Assembly: GCF_042680805.1 (NCBI RefSeq)
Contig: NZ_JBHUEM010000001.1
Coordinates: 62,001 to 126,000 of the forward strand
From: Bacillus_CJ salitolerans
GTDB lineage: Bacteria; Bacillota; Bacilli; Bacillales; SA4
Direction of reading: 5' to 3'
Length of the DNA: 64,000 nucleotides
Below, piece after piece: positions 24,960 through 34,465 of the stretch. The notes under the pieces were generated by a model. That model was not told the DNA's origin. It made no database searches and saw only the letters and a list, made by a program, of their open reading frames with translations. The first letter of the stretch is position 1. Each line of letters opens with the position of its first letter. The position numbers and the translations under genes were made by a program.

Positions 24960-24990
24960 AGTCTGTGTTAAAACTACAGACTATTTTTTC
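24960..24990 (+). terminator. Hairpin with T-run after the IS3 relic
   Basis: AGTCTGT 24960-24966 pairs with ACAGACT 24976-24982, followed by ATTTTTT. It could end transcription from the kinase or be part of the decayed IS. Confidence 0.65.
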
Positions 24991-25010
24991 GTCGATAGCC
25001 GCGCTACGAC

Positions 25011-25030
25011 GAACCGTATCACAAGTAAGT
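25011..25030. repeat. 20-bp direct repeat, right copy
   Basis: GAACCGTATCACAAGTAAGT, 18 of 20 identical to 21170-21189 and in the same orientation. It marks the right side of the GC-richer RsbQ/kinase patch. Confidence 0.5.
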
Positions 25031-25317
25031 AAATAAGGTAAAAAAAATACCCGAAGATACTATTATATACTGTTTTTTTCTTTGGTCGGCGATAATATTG
25101 ATTTTCTTACTTGAAGACCACTATTCATAATCTCTGCTTGACCCAAAAAGTACAAAAATGCGAAAGTTGGAATTCGAGTGATGGATGTATTAGTGATTGA
25201 ATTGACTGAAATAAGAACCAGAATGGACCGGATTATTTTCACTCTCTGTGGTGCAACGAAATTTTTTCCCTTAATGGATGGCTAATCGATGCGATGATTG
25301 TGTGAAGAATTATTTAA

Positions 25318-25372
25318 CAAGCCGAAAATATACAAGTTATTATACATAACTTGATATTTTCGGCTTGATATT
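25318..25372. terminator. Bidirectional terminator
   Basis: CAAGCCGAAAATAT 25318-25331 pairs with ATATTTTCGGCTTG 25354-25367, with further inner pairing, and a T-run follows. It serves the minus-strand gene ending at 25403 and any read-through from the left. Confidence 0.85.
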
Positions 25373-25402
25373 TTTGGAGATTTGTATGCCTTCTTTTTCT
25401 AT

Positions 25403-25948
25403 CTATACATTTAGAGCTGTTTTACTGACCGGTAGTTGACTCGGTTGTTTTAATACACCATAGCCTAATATGATATAACTTAGACCCCATGCTAAAGGAA
25501 GGTAGATACCTGCTGGTGAGAACATCATTAAAACAAATAGAATCATGAAAACCGCACCTGCACGTGGTAATACTTTCGCACGAAATGTGACAATTGAAAA
25601 TAATATACTTCCTAAAGTTAAACAAGCCATCATGAGAATATTAATGATGATTAAATCAGGCTTTGGCTGGAATCCTGCTAATGTCATATAGGCTCCTAGT
25701 GTTACAAGTATGTTCCCTACTGTTAAGAGCATAAAGGAAATAAACCCTAAAACCCCTATTTTTTCAGCTTGAGCTAAATATAAACCAATTGCACCAATTG
25801 TCATTAAGACACAGGCCGTAAATCCTGGCCACATTTCTTCAGGACTATCTTGGCCAAATATAAGTGCCATAGGTGTCATAAACAATCGGACAACTCCTGC
25901 AAGAATAGCGATATAAGCAATCCATTTTGTTATTTTTTCTACATTCAT
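25403..25948 (-). CDS. Integral membrane protein (181 aa)
   Basis: An ATG-started 181-residue protein with about six hydrophobic segments (for example WIAYIAILAGVVRLF, GFISFMLLTVGNILVTLGAY, LIIINILMMACLTLGSILF) and no soluble domain. No transport signature is visible and I do not recognise the family. It is monocistronic, reads toward a strong terminator, and is divergent from the two-component system at 26190, which might regulate it. Confidence 0.7.
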   Translation of the reverse strand: MNVEKITKWIAYIAILAGVVRLFMTPMALIFGQDSPEEMWPGFTACVLMTIGAIGLYLAQAEKIGVLGFISFMLLTVGNILVTLGAYMTLAGFQPKPDLIIINILMMACLTLGSILFSIVTFRAKVLPRAGAVFMILFVLMMFSPAGIYLPLAWGLSYIILGYGVLKQPSQLPVSKTALNV

Positions 25949-26189
25949 CGTATAATCACTCCACTTTATTATTTTTTACATATTGGGAACTAGCCTATAA
26001 ACGGCCCTCCTTCTTTGCCTTCGTGTCGTTTATTTACAAATACATCTTATCAAGAAGGAGTTTCCCATTGAAAAAGGGAACGGTTCCTATAGGATGGGAA
26101 AATGATCTGGGAAAGTGAAAAGGTGGATTACGGGATTGGAAATACTTGCTATAATTTATTTAGAAATATGAGAGAGTGGGAGAGCGTTT

Positions 26190-28313
26190 ATGAAGGGTGT
26201 TAGTAGAAGTCTGAGCGTTTTTCGTATATTTGTAGCCCTAATTTGTTTGGGGTTCATCACACTATTTATTGCGAATATCCCAGTTTACTATGAAAGACTT
26301 GCAACCGATTGTATCTACAATGAGTGTTTTGCCGCGCCTAGTCCCCCTCCAGGAACTGAGAATCTAAATGAAATAGGAATGAACGAAAAACTTTTTGCGT
26401 TATTTTATACCGTTCTAGAGTGTGTATTTATTTTCATTTTCTTAATAGCAGCAGCCTTGATATTCTGGAAGCGAAGCCATGAACTCATGGGCTTATTAGG
26501 AACACTATTACTCGTTTCATTTGGAATTTCTTTTGCCTCAATAATTTCTGTGCCTGCTGAAAATATTCCTTTGTTGATGCAAATCAATGATGCCATGAGC
26601 TTTATAGGATGGGGTTCATTAAGTGTTTTTTTCTTCTTATTTCCAAATGGTCGTTTTGTCCCCAAATGGAGTATGTGGATCTTTTTTTTAACGATTGGTC
26701 TCCTCTCTTTAACTTATCTAGAAAACCTACCTAAATGGGTTGTTTATTTTCGAATACTTTTCATCTTTGGTTTCCTGCTTTACTCCCAGATTTATCGCTT
26801 TCGAACTGTTTCGACACAAGTGGAAAGGCAACAAACAAAGTGGGTGGTATACGGTTTTTCAGTAGCAATCTCAGGTTTTTTATGTGTAGTATTCATCCCT
26901 TTATTGTTCAATCCAAATATATTTGAAGAAGGCAGCATTCAGTATTTTATGATATTTAATAGTTTCGTGTATTTTTTACTACTCCTTATCCCAATTACAT
27001 TAACATTTGCACTTCTTCGTCGCAGGCTGTGGGATATTGATCCATTGTTGAATAGAACGATTCTTTATGCAATTATGGTTGTCGTAGTAATAAGCATTTA
27101 TGTCGCAGTTGTTTGGTATTTGAGTAGTATGTTTAATACAAATGACAATTTTATTATATCCATTATTGCTACTAGTATCGTAGCGATTTCTTTTTCTCCC
27201 ATAAAGGAGAAGGTACAGCAGATGATCATTCGCAGGATGTATGGTGAACAAGGAAATCCTTACTTTGTGGTAGCTTTGTTAGGAAAAAAAATACAGGAAT
27301 CACAAACTCCTGAACAGGTGCTTGACCAAGTTGCGCGAACGTTAAAGGAGGTATTGAGACTTCCTTACACTGAAATCCAATTACTACAAAATAATGAAGC
27401 TATCACTCTTACACATAGCGGAACAAAGCAAGAGGAAGTCCATCCATTACCAATCACCTATCGAGGGACAAAATTAGGGTATTTAAATGTTGCTCCGCGT
27501 TCTTCCGGGGAAGCTTTTACAAAATCTGACGAGAAGTTATGGGAGGTCCTTATTCAACAGCTAGGTCCTCTTTTACAAGACTTAAAAGCAACTATGGACT
27601 TAAAAGCAATAAATCGAGATTTACAACATTCACGAGAGAAGCTTGTACTAGCTAGAGAAGAAGAAAGGCATTATTTACGCCGCAATTTACATGATGACCT
27701 AGCTCCGAGATTGGCTGCATTAGCCTATACAGCTGCAGCAGCAGAGGATTTAGTAGATAAAGAGCCTCATATTGTAAAAAATCTTTTAATAGAGCATCAG
27801 AAAATGATTTTAGGAACAGTTGACGATATTCGACGATTGGTATACGACCTAAGGCCGCCCACAATTGATGAATTAGGATTAGTTGAAGCGTTAAGGCAAC
27901 GAATTCATGAGATTACATCTATAAGAAAGAATCATGACTCAAGCATTTATCTTACTTATGAAGCGCCTTCAAAATTATCCGATATTCCTGCTGCAGTTGA
28001 GGTTGCCGTGTATCGAATCATTTCAGAGTCAGTTGTCAATGTTGTCCGTCATTCAAAAGCAAGGCATTGTGGAGTTAAGATTATTCTTACAAACAATCGG
28101 TTAGAGCTTGAGGTGATGGATGATGGAATTGGTATATCATTTAAAAAAGAATTCATTTCCATGGGGGGACTCGGTTTACCTTCAATGAAGGAACGTGCGT
28201 CAGAACTTGGTGGAGAATTATCAATTGAACAAAGAAAGGAGGGGGGAACCCGTATTTTTGCGTGGATTCCCATCTCAACAAATACGACAATCAACATGGG
28301 GGGAATTAAATGA
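26190..28313 (+). CDS. NarL-type membrane sensor histidine kinase
   Basis: A 707-residue kinase. The N-terminal ~320 residues hold about nine membrane segments, with an extracytoplasmic loop after the first (residues ~28-65, rich in Cys and Pro). A GAF-like region follows (~340-460). The HisKA_3 domain reads EEERHYLRRNLHDDLAP with phosphoacceptor H near 501. The ATPase shows DGIGI and GLGLPSMKERA. It overlaps the response regulator gene by 4 bases, so the two form a two-component system. The signal is unknown; the membrane-spanning sensor suggests an envelope stimulus. Confidence 0.92.
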   Translation: MKGVSRSLSVFRIFVALICLGFITLFIANIPVYYERLATDCIYNECFAAPSPPPGTENLNEIGMNEKLFALFYTVLECVFIFIFLIAAALIFWKRSHELMGLLGTLLLVSFGISFASIISVPAENIPLLMQINDAMSFIGWGSLSVFFFLFPNGRFVPKWSMWIFFLTIGLLSLTYLENLPKWVVYFRILFIFGFLLYSQIYRFRTVSTQVERQQTKWVVYGFSVAISGFLCVVFIPLLFNPNIFEEGSIQYFMIFNSFVYFLLLLIPITLTFALLRRRLWDIDPLLNRTILYAIMVVVVISIYVAVVWYLSSMFNTNDNFIISIIATSIVAISFSPIKEKVQQMIIRRMYGEQGNPYFVVALLGKKIQESQTPEQVLDQVARTLKEVLRLPYTEIQLLQNNEAITLTHSGTKQEEVHPLPITYRGTKLGYLNVAPRSSGEAFTKSDEKLWEVLIQQLGPLLQDLKATMDLKAINRDLQHSREKLVLAREEERHYLRRNLHDDLAPRLAALAYTAAAAEDLVDKEPHIVKNLLIEHQKMILGTVDDIRRLVYDLRPPTIDELGLVEALRQRIHEITSIRKNHDSSIYLTYEAPSKLSDIPAAVEVAVYRIISESVVNVVRHSKARHCGVKIILTNNRLELEVMDDGIGISFKKEFISMGGLGLPSMKERASELGGELSIEQRKEGGTRIFAWIPISTNTTINMGGIK

Positions 28314-28957
28314 ATAAAATTCGTGTTCTAATAGCAGATGATCATCCCTTTTTTCGATATGGTGTATCTACGTATTTAAAAACAGTACCCGAGATTGAAA
28401 TAGTAGGTGAAGCAGCTACAGGTGAGGAAGTTATCAATCAAGCTAACAAATTAAAGCCAGATGTCATTCTAATGGATATCAGGATGCCTGTGATAAATGG
28501 AATTGAAGCAACAAAGAAAATAATAGGAGTAAACCCAAATATTCATATTTTAATGTTTACAATGTTTAAGGATGACCAATCTGTCTTTGAGGCGATGCGA
28601 GTAGGAGCGAAGGGATACATTTTAAAAGATGCAGGAAAAGAAGAGATTATCCGGGCTATTAAAACGGTAGCAGCAGGGGAAGCAATCTTTAGTGCAAGTA
28701 TAGCTGCCAAAATGGTTCATTACTTTTCCTCAACAAGACCAGCAGCAAGTGAACAGTTATTTCCAGACTTAACGAGTCGTGAAAGGGAAGTATTATATCT
28801 TATTGCTGATGGCGCAATAAATCGGGAAATTGCAGATCATCTGCAGATTAGTAATAAAACCGTGTCAAACTATGTAACGAATATTCTCAACAAATTACAG
28901 ATCTCTAGTAGAGAAGAAGTAATTCAGATTGTAAATATCTCAAACCTCGATAAATAA
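28310..28957 (+). CDS. NarL/FixJ-family response regulator
   Basis: A 215-residue regulator. The receiver domain has DD at 10-11, phosphoacceptor D56 in ILMDIRMP and a conserved lysine in ILKDAG. The LuxR-type helix-turn-helix is LTSREREVLYLIADG with INREIADHLQISNKTVSNYV. It is translationally coupled (ATGA) to the kinase upstream and is its cognate partner. Target genes are not evident; the divergent membrane protein at 25403 and the lipoprotein at 29159 are the nearest candidates. Confidence 0.93.
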   Translation: MNKIRVLIADDHPFFRYGVSTYLKTVPEIEIVGEAATGEEVINQANKLKPDVILMDIRMPVINGIEATKKIIGVNPNIHILMFTMFKDDQSVFEAMRVGAKGYILKDAGKEEIIRAIKTVAAGEAIFSASIAAKMVHYFSSTRPAASEQLFPDLTSREREVLYLIADGAINREIADHLQISNKTVSNYVTNILNKLQISSREEVIQIVNISNLDK

Positions 28958-29158
28958 AAAGGTAAATATATAATAATGAATAGTAAAAATTCTTTATTAA
29001 AACCTTATTCAGAATACTAACGTGAACCTTATCAGAAATAGAGGAAAAAAGTGTACGTCCATTGTTATCTATTCGACAAATATCGAGTAGTGATAGGCAC
29101 CTAAAACATTGAAACAAAATGTCAGTTTTTACCGTCTAACTCTATAGGGGTGATGTCA

Positions 29159-30016
29159 GTGAAAAAAATCATTTTAATGATGTTTGTTTTATTTGTCATT
29201 GCAGGTTGTATGCGGCAGGAAAATTCATCTGAAACACCAAACAATCAACCAACTGAAATTATACAAGATGACAAAGATCCAAACAATGAGACCGAAAACA
29301 ATTCTTCTGCAGTTCAAGAACAACAGAGTAACAGTAGCACAGAGAAGGAAGAACCAACTGTGGAAGATAGTGAACATACAGGGATAGATACGGAAAATCG
29401 AACGATTGTAAAGGTGCCCATAAGAGATGAATCCAGCCAAAATCCACTTATAGCAAAGTTTATTGCCGAACTGAAAACGGTCATTAAGGAAAAGAATAAA
29501 GAAAATCTTCTACAACTACTATCAGACGAAATCAAGTTCTCCTTCGGTGCAGAGGAAATCGGGAAAGCAGGATTCGTAAAAAAATGGAACCTAGATCAGC
29601 AGCCTGAAAACTCTAGAGTGTGGATTGAGCTCCAAGACGCTTTAGCACATGGGGGAACACTACATGAAGATTCTTATACAGCTCCTTATATTTACCTGAA
29701 TTTTCCCGAAGGATATGATGCCTTTAATTATGGTGCGATACTCGGAGAACGGGTGAATCTTCGAACGACCCCTTCTCTGAATTCTGAAACCATTTTGCAA
29801 TTGAGCTATGAAGTGGTTGAAATGGTAGGAGAATATACAGAGGAAACGGTCAAAATTGACCAGGAGCTGTATCACTGGGTAAAGGTTAAGACACTGGACG
29901 GAGTTATGGGCTACGTTGCAGGGAAGTATGTTAGAACGTCAGTCGATTATCGTATAGGAATAGATAAAGATGAATCGGGTCAATTAAAAATTCAGTTTTT
30001 CATTGCAGGTGATTAG
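29159..30016 (+). CDS. Lipoprotein with SH3-like domain
   Basis: I start at the GTG at 29159, spaced from AGGGGTGAT. A short signal peptide ends in a lipobox (VIAGC), so the protein is anchored outside the membrane. A Ser/Glu/Asn-rich linker (~25-80) leads to an alpha/beta domain (~95-180) and a bacterial SH3 domain (~190-265: GERVNLRTTPSLNSE, HWVKVKTLDGVMGYVAGKYV). SH3b domains bind peptidoglycan or ligands. It follows the two-component genes by 200 bases without a clear promoter, so membership of that operon is possible but unproven. Confidence 0.8.
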   Translation: MKKIILMMFVLFVIAGCMRQENSSETPNNQPTEIIQDDKDPNNETENNSSAVQEQQSNSSTEKEEPTVEDSEHTGIDTENRTIVKVPIRDESSQNPLIAKFIAELKTVIKEKNKENLLQLLSDEIKFSFGAEEIGKAGFVKKWNLDQQPENSRVWIELQDALAHGGTLHEDSYTAPYIYLNFPEGYDAFNYGAILGERVNLRTTPSLNSETILQLSYEVVEMVGEYTEETVKIDQELYHWVKVKTLDGVMGYVAGKYVRTSVDYRIGIDKDESGQLKIQFFIAGD

Positions 30017-30255
30017 TCAAAAAGAGTATATGGTGTTTATATGTTGAGAGCCAAAAGTGAACAAAGAATGGAGTCGAGAAGGGACAGCAACTATGTCTCT
30101 TTATTTAGCCGGACTGTGGCAGAGTCCCTATCTATCCCCCTCTCTCAAAAAGGCATCGATTAATGGATTTTCAATGCATTTTTGCCTCATAAATAACCAC
30201 GGTGGGCGGTACCATAAGACAAGGCTTTTTAAACTTTTTTTATGACTGCTTTTAA

Positions 30256-30307
30256 AACCAAAAGACAACCAAGGTAATCTACATATTCCTCGGTTGTCTT
30301 TTGGTTT
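30256..30307. terminator. Bidirectional terminator between convergent genes
   Basis: AACCAAAAGACAACC near 30256-30270 is complementary to GGTTGTCTTTTGGTT near 30292-30306. It serves both the lipoprotein gene and the convergent DUF418 gene. Confidence 0.9.
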
Positions 30308-30308
30308 A

Positions 30309-31475
30309 TTAATTTTTATACACCAATCGCCTTAATACTATTTCCAATGGACCATTCATATTTTGTTCTTCCAATATAGTAGCCAAAACGGCAGAAAGGG
30401 TCCAAATCCCCACTGCAATCATAGCAGCTATACCGTTACTCACATGTCCTCCTAAATCAAGTGCTACTGGTGATAGGAATAGAACGAGCATGGCCTCATT
30501 CCAAACATAGAATGTTAATGAACGTTTCCCTAAAGCCATTATAGAAAGGCTAATGCGCCCTGGTCTTTTTAACTTGGCACCAATTATTCCAAAAATCGCC
30601 GCATAGGCTAATCCTCCAGCGATTCCTGTTAACATGTGGAGTCCGGAAATTAAACCTGCTATAAAGAAACTAGGGTGCCATACACTCCCTAAAAAGGATA
30701 AAGGTAACGATCCTAGTAAGGAGACAGTCAACCCAATAATGGTTATGCAAATAAGTGTCCTTATATGTTGTTCGGGTTTTGTTAAAAACTGATTTCTAGC
30801 AATCCACATTCCTATTAAAACGGAAGGAAGAATCGGGAACATAAAATGAATCATGATCGGAATAATAGGAAAAGAAAACAGGGTTAACATCATTGTATTT
30901 ACGTATGTGTCTGTTGCTGAAACCTCTGGAGGAAAACCATAATTTCCGATTTCTTGCAGGTTAAAGCCCCAAATAATAGGAATAGAAAGACAATAAAATA
31001 AAGTGATAATAGTAAACGTTCGGATTAGTGCTTTGATTTCACGTGATAAAAGCCAGCTAACGAGAAGTCCTGCTAAACCGTATGCCATAAGAATATCTTG
31101 ACCGCCAATGAAGACCGCTAATATGATTCCAAATAGAATTAAGTACCAGGAACGTCGTCGTATTGTTTTTAAGGCATCCCTTTCTTTTTTTCCTTTAGAT
31201 ATTTGACTTTCAAATGACAGTACTAAACCATATCCTAATAATACGGCAAACATTGCTCTTGCTCGGTTATCAATAAAGAACATGCCAAAAAGGTTCACGA
31301 CGTGATCAAAGAAGTTTATGCTTTCCACCCTGTGCATAATTCCAGGTTCAGAGGTGTATAAATACAGTGGGGCATGTGCGAGTGCTATAAGTAGTAACAT
31401 AGTACCTCTAGCTAGATCTAATGAATAGGCACGTTTTTTTCTTTCAGTTGTTCTATTGTTTAAGGGAACGGACAT
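30309..31475 (-). CDS. DUF418 family membrane protein (YeiB-like)
   Basis: I start at the ATG at 31475, behind AAGGAG on the minus strand; the longer frame has no such site. The 388-residue protein has about ten membrane helices. It opens with YSLDLARGTMLLLIALAHAP, typical of the acyltransferase-like YeiB group. The C-terminal DUF418 domain holds GKRSLTFYVWNEA and ends NGPLEIVLRRLVY. Members are thought to be envelope or transport proteins of unknown substrate. The TetR gene lies upstream on the same strand and is its likely regulator. Confidence 0.85.
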   Translation of the reverse strand: MSVPLNNRTTERKKRAYSLDLARGTMLLLIALAHAPLYLYTSEPGIMHRVESINFFDHVVNLFGMFFIDNRARAMFAVLLGYGLVLSFESQISKGKKERDALKTIRRRSWYLILFGIILAVFIGGQDILMAYGLAGLLVSWLLSREIKALIRTFTIITLFYCLSIPIIWGFNLQEIGNYGFPPEVSATDTYVNTMMLTLFSFPIIPIMIHFMFPILPSVLIGMWIARNQFLTKPEQHIRTLICITIIGLTVSLLGSLPLSFLGSVWHPSFFIAGLISGLHMLTGIAGGLAYAAIFGIIGAKLKRPGRISLSIMALGKRSLTFYVWNEAMLVLFLSPVALDLGGHVSNGIAAMIAVGIWTLSAVLATILEEQNMNGPLEIVLRRLVYKN

Positions 31476-31618
31476 ACTGATCTTCTCCTTGGACTTTGAC
31501 AAATACGCCTTGCTCATTCAAATCTTTACGTAAATGCTTTGCTTTTTTGTATTTCTCTCCCGAATTGCACTTCGTATTACATTCAAAATAGTATTTATAC
31601 TTGAACGAATCGCTCTGT

Positions 31619-32212
31619 CTAGACAATGAGTCTCTTTATCATTTTTATGAGTTCGTCTGAGTAATTTTCCACCGGGATAGAAGAATTTGCCTTTAACATT
31701 CTTTCTTCTATCGCTCCGATAATAAATGAAGCTACTATTTCAGTTTGAAAGGATTCAGTAAACTCACCATTTTGTTGGCCAACTTTGAGAATTTCCAATA
31801 ACATCATTCTAAGAGCGTCTTCGTCATTTTCTTCTTCCATTCTGTAATAAGGCACATCCTCTTCATTTCGGGCATTAAAGACAATCTCAATTAATGCAAT
31901 AGTATGTTTATAATGAGTTTCTTGATAGGCTAAATGTGCTTCAATAAAAATCTCTAGTTGTTTCGCTGCTGACTGGGCTAATATAACCTTACTACTAATA
32001 AAATCATGTTGCTTTGAAACTAAAAAATGTAATGTATGGTTCATTAGGTCAAGCTTATCGTTAAAATGATAAGAAATTAGTCCAGTGCTAATCTTAGCCT
32101 TTTTCGCTACCTTCGTTAAGCTTAAGTTGTTATATCCAACTTCTTCTAATGTATCGATACAAGCGAGAATAATTTGCTCTCTTCTAACCTCTGCAATTAA
32201 AGAATCAGTCAT
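31619..32212 (-). CDS. TetR-family transcriptional regulator
   Basis: I start at the ATG at 32212 with AGGAG upstream; the TTG at 32221 is less well placed. The 197-residue protein has an N-terminal helix-turn-helix (EQIILACIDTLEEVGYNNLS then KISTGLISYHFNDK) and a helical ligand domain, closest in feel to BetI-type regulators. It precedes the DUF418 gene on the same strand by about 140 bases. An inverted repeat at 32240-32255 just upstream is the likely operator, so it probably controls itself and the DUF418 gene. Confidence 0.9.
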   Translation of the reverse strand: MTDSLIAEVRREQIILACIDTLEEVGYNNLSLTKVAKKAKISTGLISYHFNDKLDLMNHTLHFLVSKQHDFISSKVILAQSAAKQLEIFIEAHLAYQETHYKHTIALIEIVFNARNEEDVPYYRMEEENDEDALRMMLLEILKVGQQNGEFTESFQTEIVASFIIGAIEERMLKANSSIPVENYSDELIKMIKRLIV

Positions 32213-32239
32213 GCTATTCAACTCCTGAGTTACATTTTT

Positions 32240-32255
32240 TTGATTAATAAATCAA
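32240..32255. promoter_or_regulatory. Inverted repeat, likely TetR operator
   Basis: TTGATT-AATA-AATCAA, with a further TTGATT at 32260-32265, lies just upstream of the tetR start. The remaining 574-base gap (32213-32795) has a hairpin with CGTACTT/AAGTACG arms near 32460-32480 and the MerR promoter, but no gene. Confidence 0.5.
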
Positions 32256-32736
32256 AAAATTGATTGGATGTTCAATTAAATTCTAGTAAGGAAATAGAAT
32301 TTTGTCAAATGGTTAATGAATACTATGTATTATGGGATTTGAAAAGAGAATCAAAAAATTAAATAAGGGGGAATTTGGACGAAGAATGGTAATTTAGGAG
32401 CTAGCAAGAAAATTGAGGTGTCATGCATATGAAACCTAATTTGATGCATTACGTTTAAACGTACTTTTAATTAAGTACGGTTTTGAAATATATAAATAGA
32501 ATAGAAGCTAATAATCAAATAGCTACATTTATCTTATATTTTGCAAAGTTAAATTACATTTTACGTTAGTTCGGTAGCCCTAGAAATGAATAGAAATTTA
32601 TTTTTTGTTATATGGGTTTAACAACGAATAGAATGTTTGTCAGGCAAGAGTGATCGTTATCAATTATAAGATTCGATTAACTCTTTTTTTGTTGTTGTTA
32701 TATTTTTTGAAAATTAACAATTTTTAAATTTGACTA

Positions 32737-32767
32737 TTGAATCACACGTAACGTGTTGTTTTATAAT
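32737..32767 (+). promoter_or_regulatory. MerR-type promoter with 19-bp spacer
   Basis: TTGAAT (32737-32742) and TATAAT (32762-32767) are separated by 19 bp, and the spacer holds the palindrome ACACGT-A-ACGTGT. The over-long spacer with a centred operator is the hallmark of MerR-family activation. It lies 28 bases upstream of the merR gene at 32796, implying autoregulation of the whole exporter operon. Confidence 0.8.
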
Positions 32768-32795
32768 GTAAGAAATGAAGAAGGGAGGTTAGGAT

Positions 32796-33527
32796 ATGTA
32801 CACTATTGGAAAATTATCAAAAAGTACAGGAGTTACTGTAAGGACATTAGATTATTATGATGAAATTGGTTTAATTACACCTTCAGCTAAAACGAGCGGA
32901 GGTCATCGTTTATATGATGAGGACGACGTCATGCGGCTAGAACGTGTTTTAGCATTAAAGTACATGGGATTCTCACTGGAACAAATTAAAGACATATTAA
33001 GAGAATCACCTTCGACCTGGCAGCAGTCGATACAGCAGCAATTAGAAATGATTAGACGGGAACAGGAACGTTTAAAGATGTTAGAACAAGCACTTACTGG
33101 TGTTTCGTATTCCATTGAATTTGAAGGAGAAATCAATTGGTCCATTATTTTCAGTGTTATTCAATTGTATCAACAAAATCCTGAGGATGCCTTTCAACAA
33201 TATAAAGATTTCTTAAACAACGAAGAAATGAGAAAAATTATGGATGCTGATGCAAGAATGAGTGAGGAAGACATCAAGGAATGGATGAGAATCATTAATG
33301 ATATCAAAAATAACCTTGAAATTGATCCAAGTTCCGCAAAGGCACAACAACTAGCTGAAAGGTGGTTAACCCAGGTAGAGAATATGTTTGGTAATGATGA
33401 AGAATTACTGGGGAATATGTGGGAAGCTCTACAGAATTTAAAGGATGGTATTGCCTTTTATCCTATGGATAAAGATGTCATCCATTTCATTGAGCGTGTC
33501 TTTATTGCAAAGGAGGAGTCGAAATAA
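32796..33527 (+). CDS. MerR-family regulator with TipAS-like ligand domain
   Basis: A 243-residue protein behind GGGAGG. The N-terminal MerR winged helix is clear (MYTIGKLSKSTGVTVRTLDY then GGHRLYDEDD), followed by the dimer helix and a helical C-terminal domain like the TipAS antibiotic-binding domain. It overlaps the ABC ATPase gene by one base (TAATG). The layout regulator, ATPase, permease suggests a drug or peptide exporter induced by its own substrate. Its promoter has the 19-bp MerR spacing. Confidence 0.9.
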   Translation: MYTIGKLSKSTGVTVRTLDYYDEIGLITPSAKTSGGHRLYDEDDVMRLERVLALKYMGFSLEQIKDILRESPSTWQQSIQQQLEMIRREQERLKMLEQALTGVSYSIEFEGEINWSIIFSVIQLYQQNPEDAFQQYKDFLNNEEMRKIMDADARMSEEDIKEWMRIINDIKNNLEIDPSSAKAQQLAERWLTQVENMFGNDEELLGNMWEALQNLKDGIAFYPMDKDVIHFIERVFIAKEESK

Positions 33528-34465
33528 TGATACTCACTGTAAAAGGGCTAACGAAGGTTTTCAATGGTAGAGGTAAATCTCAGACAATTGCTAATGATAA
33601 TCTTTCATTTAGTATTGATGAAGGAGAGATATTCGGGCTTCTCGGACAGAATGGTGCTGGGAAAACGACATTGGTAAATCAAATAGTAGGGCTATTAACC
33701 CCTGATCGTGGTGATATTCATTTGCTAGGTGAATCGATACTTCAAACACCGGCTCGTGCAAGATCGATTTGTTCCGTGCAGCCCCAGTCTCAAGTGCCAC
33801 TAGGTTTTCTGACCCCAAAGCACGCCGTTTCACATATGGGTAAAATGAGAGCGGGAAAATACTTTAATCCAAAGCGGATGGAAGAGCTTTTTGAGGCGTT
33901 GGATATGGGCGAATGGGTAAATACGGAAGGTGTGAAGCTTTCGGGTGGTGCCAGGCGTCTGACAGCCTTTTGTATGGCCGTAATAGCTCCTGGTCAATTA
34001 GTTATACTAGATGAACCGACAAATGATGTTGACCCAGTTCGCAGACGTTACCTTTGGCAAGTGATACGTGACCTAACGAATGATGGTACTTCGGTTATTT
34101 TAGTTACGCATAATGTGCTAGAAGCTGAAAAGGCGGTTGATCGCGTGGCAATAATAAATAAAGGGAAGTTTTTAGCTCAAGGGACCCCTTCAGAAATAAA
34201 GAGTTCCGTAAGTAATCAAGTGCGTATTGAGATCAGCTTAGCTAAAGAGTCAGCAAAAATCAACATACCAAGTTGGGCTCTTTCCTCCCATCAAAATGGA
34301 ACCCGTTTATTGTTCTCAATGGCCCCATCAAACGTATCATCAACCATTGATTGGGCAGCAGATCAGGTGGAAAAAGGATGTATCATGGATTATTCGTTGT
34401 CTCCAACTACAATTGAGGATGCTTATATTGAATTAACTTCTAATAAGGTGGAGGTATCGCAATGA
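33527..34465 (+). CDS. ABC transporter ATP-binding protein
   Basis: A 312-residue nucleotide-binding subunit. Walker A is GLLGQNGAGKTT (near 38-49), the signature is LSGGARRLTAF, Walker B is LVILDEPTNDVDP and the switch histidine sits in VTHNVLEAE. The C-terminal extension after ~220 is typical of DrrA-type ATPases serving ABC-2 exporters. Coupled to merR (one-base overlap) and to the permease (4-base overlap). Cytoplasmic, at the membrane. Confidence 0.93.
   Translation: MILTVKGLTKVFNGRGKSQTIANDNLSFSIDEGEIFGLLGQNGAGKTTLVNQIVGLLTPDRGDIHLLGESILQTPARARSICSVQPQSQVPLGFLTPKHAVSHMGKMRAGKYFNPKRMEELFEALDMGEWVNTEGVKLSGGARRLTAFCMAVIAPGQLVILDEPTNDVDPVRRRYLWQVIRDLTNDGTSVILVTHNVLEAEKAVDRVAIINKGKFLAQGTPSEIKSSVSNQVRIEISLAKESAKINIPSWALSSHQNGTRLLFSMAPSNVSSTIDWAADQVEKGCIMDYSLSPTTIEDAYIELTSNKVEVSQ

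Noticed and set aside
30057..30245. 62-codon frame between the lipoprotein and the DUF418 gene
   Set aside because: No start signal and low-quality sequence; it runs toward the shared terminator.
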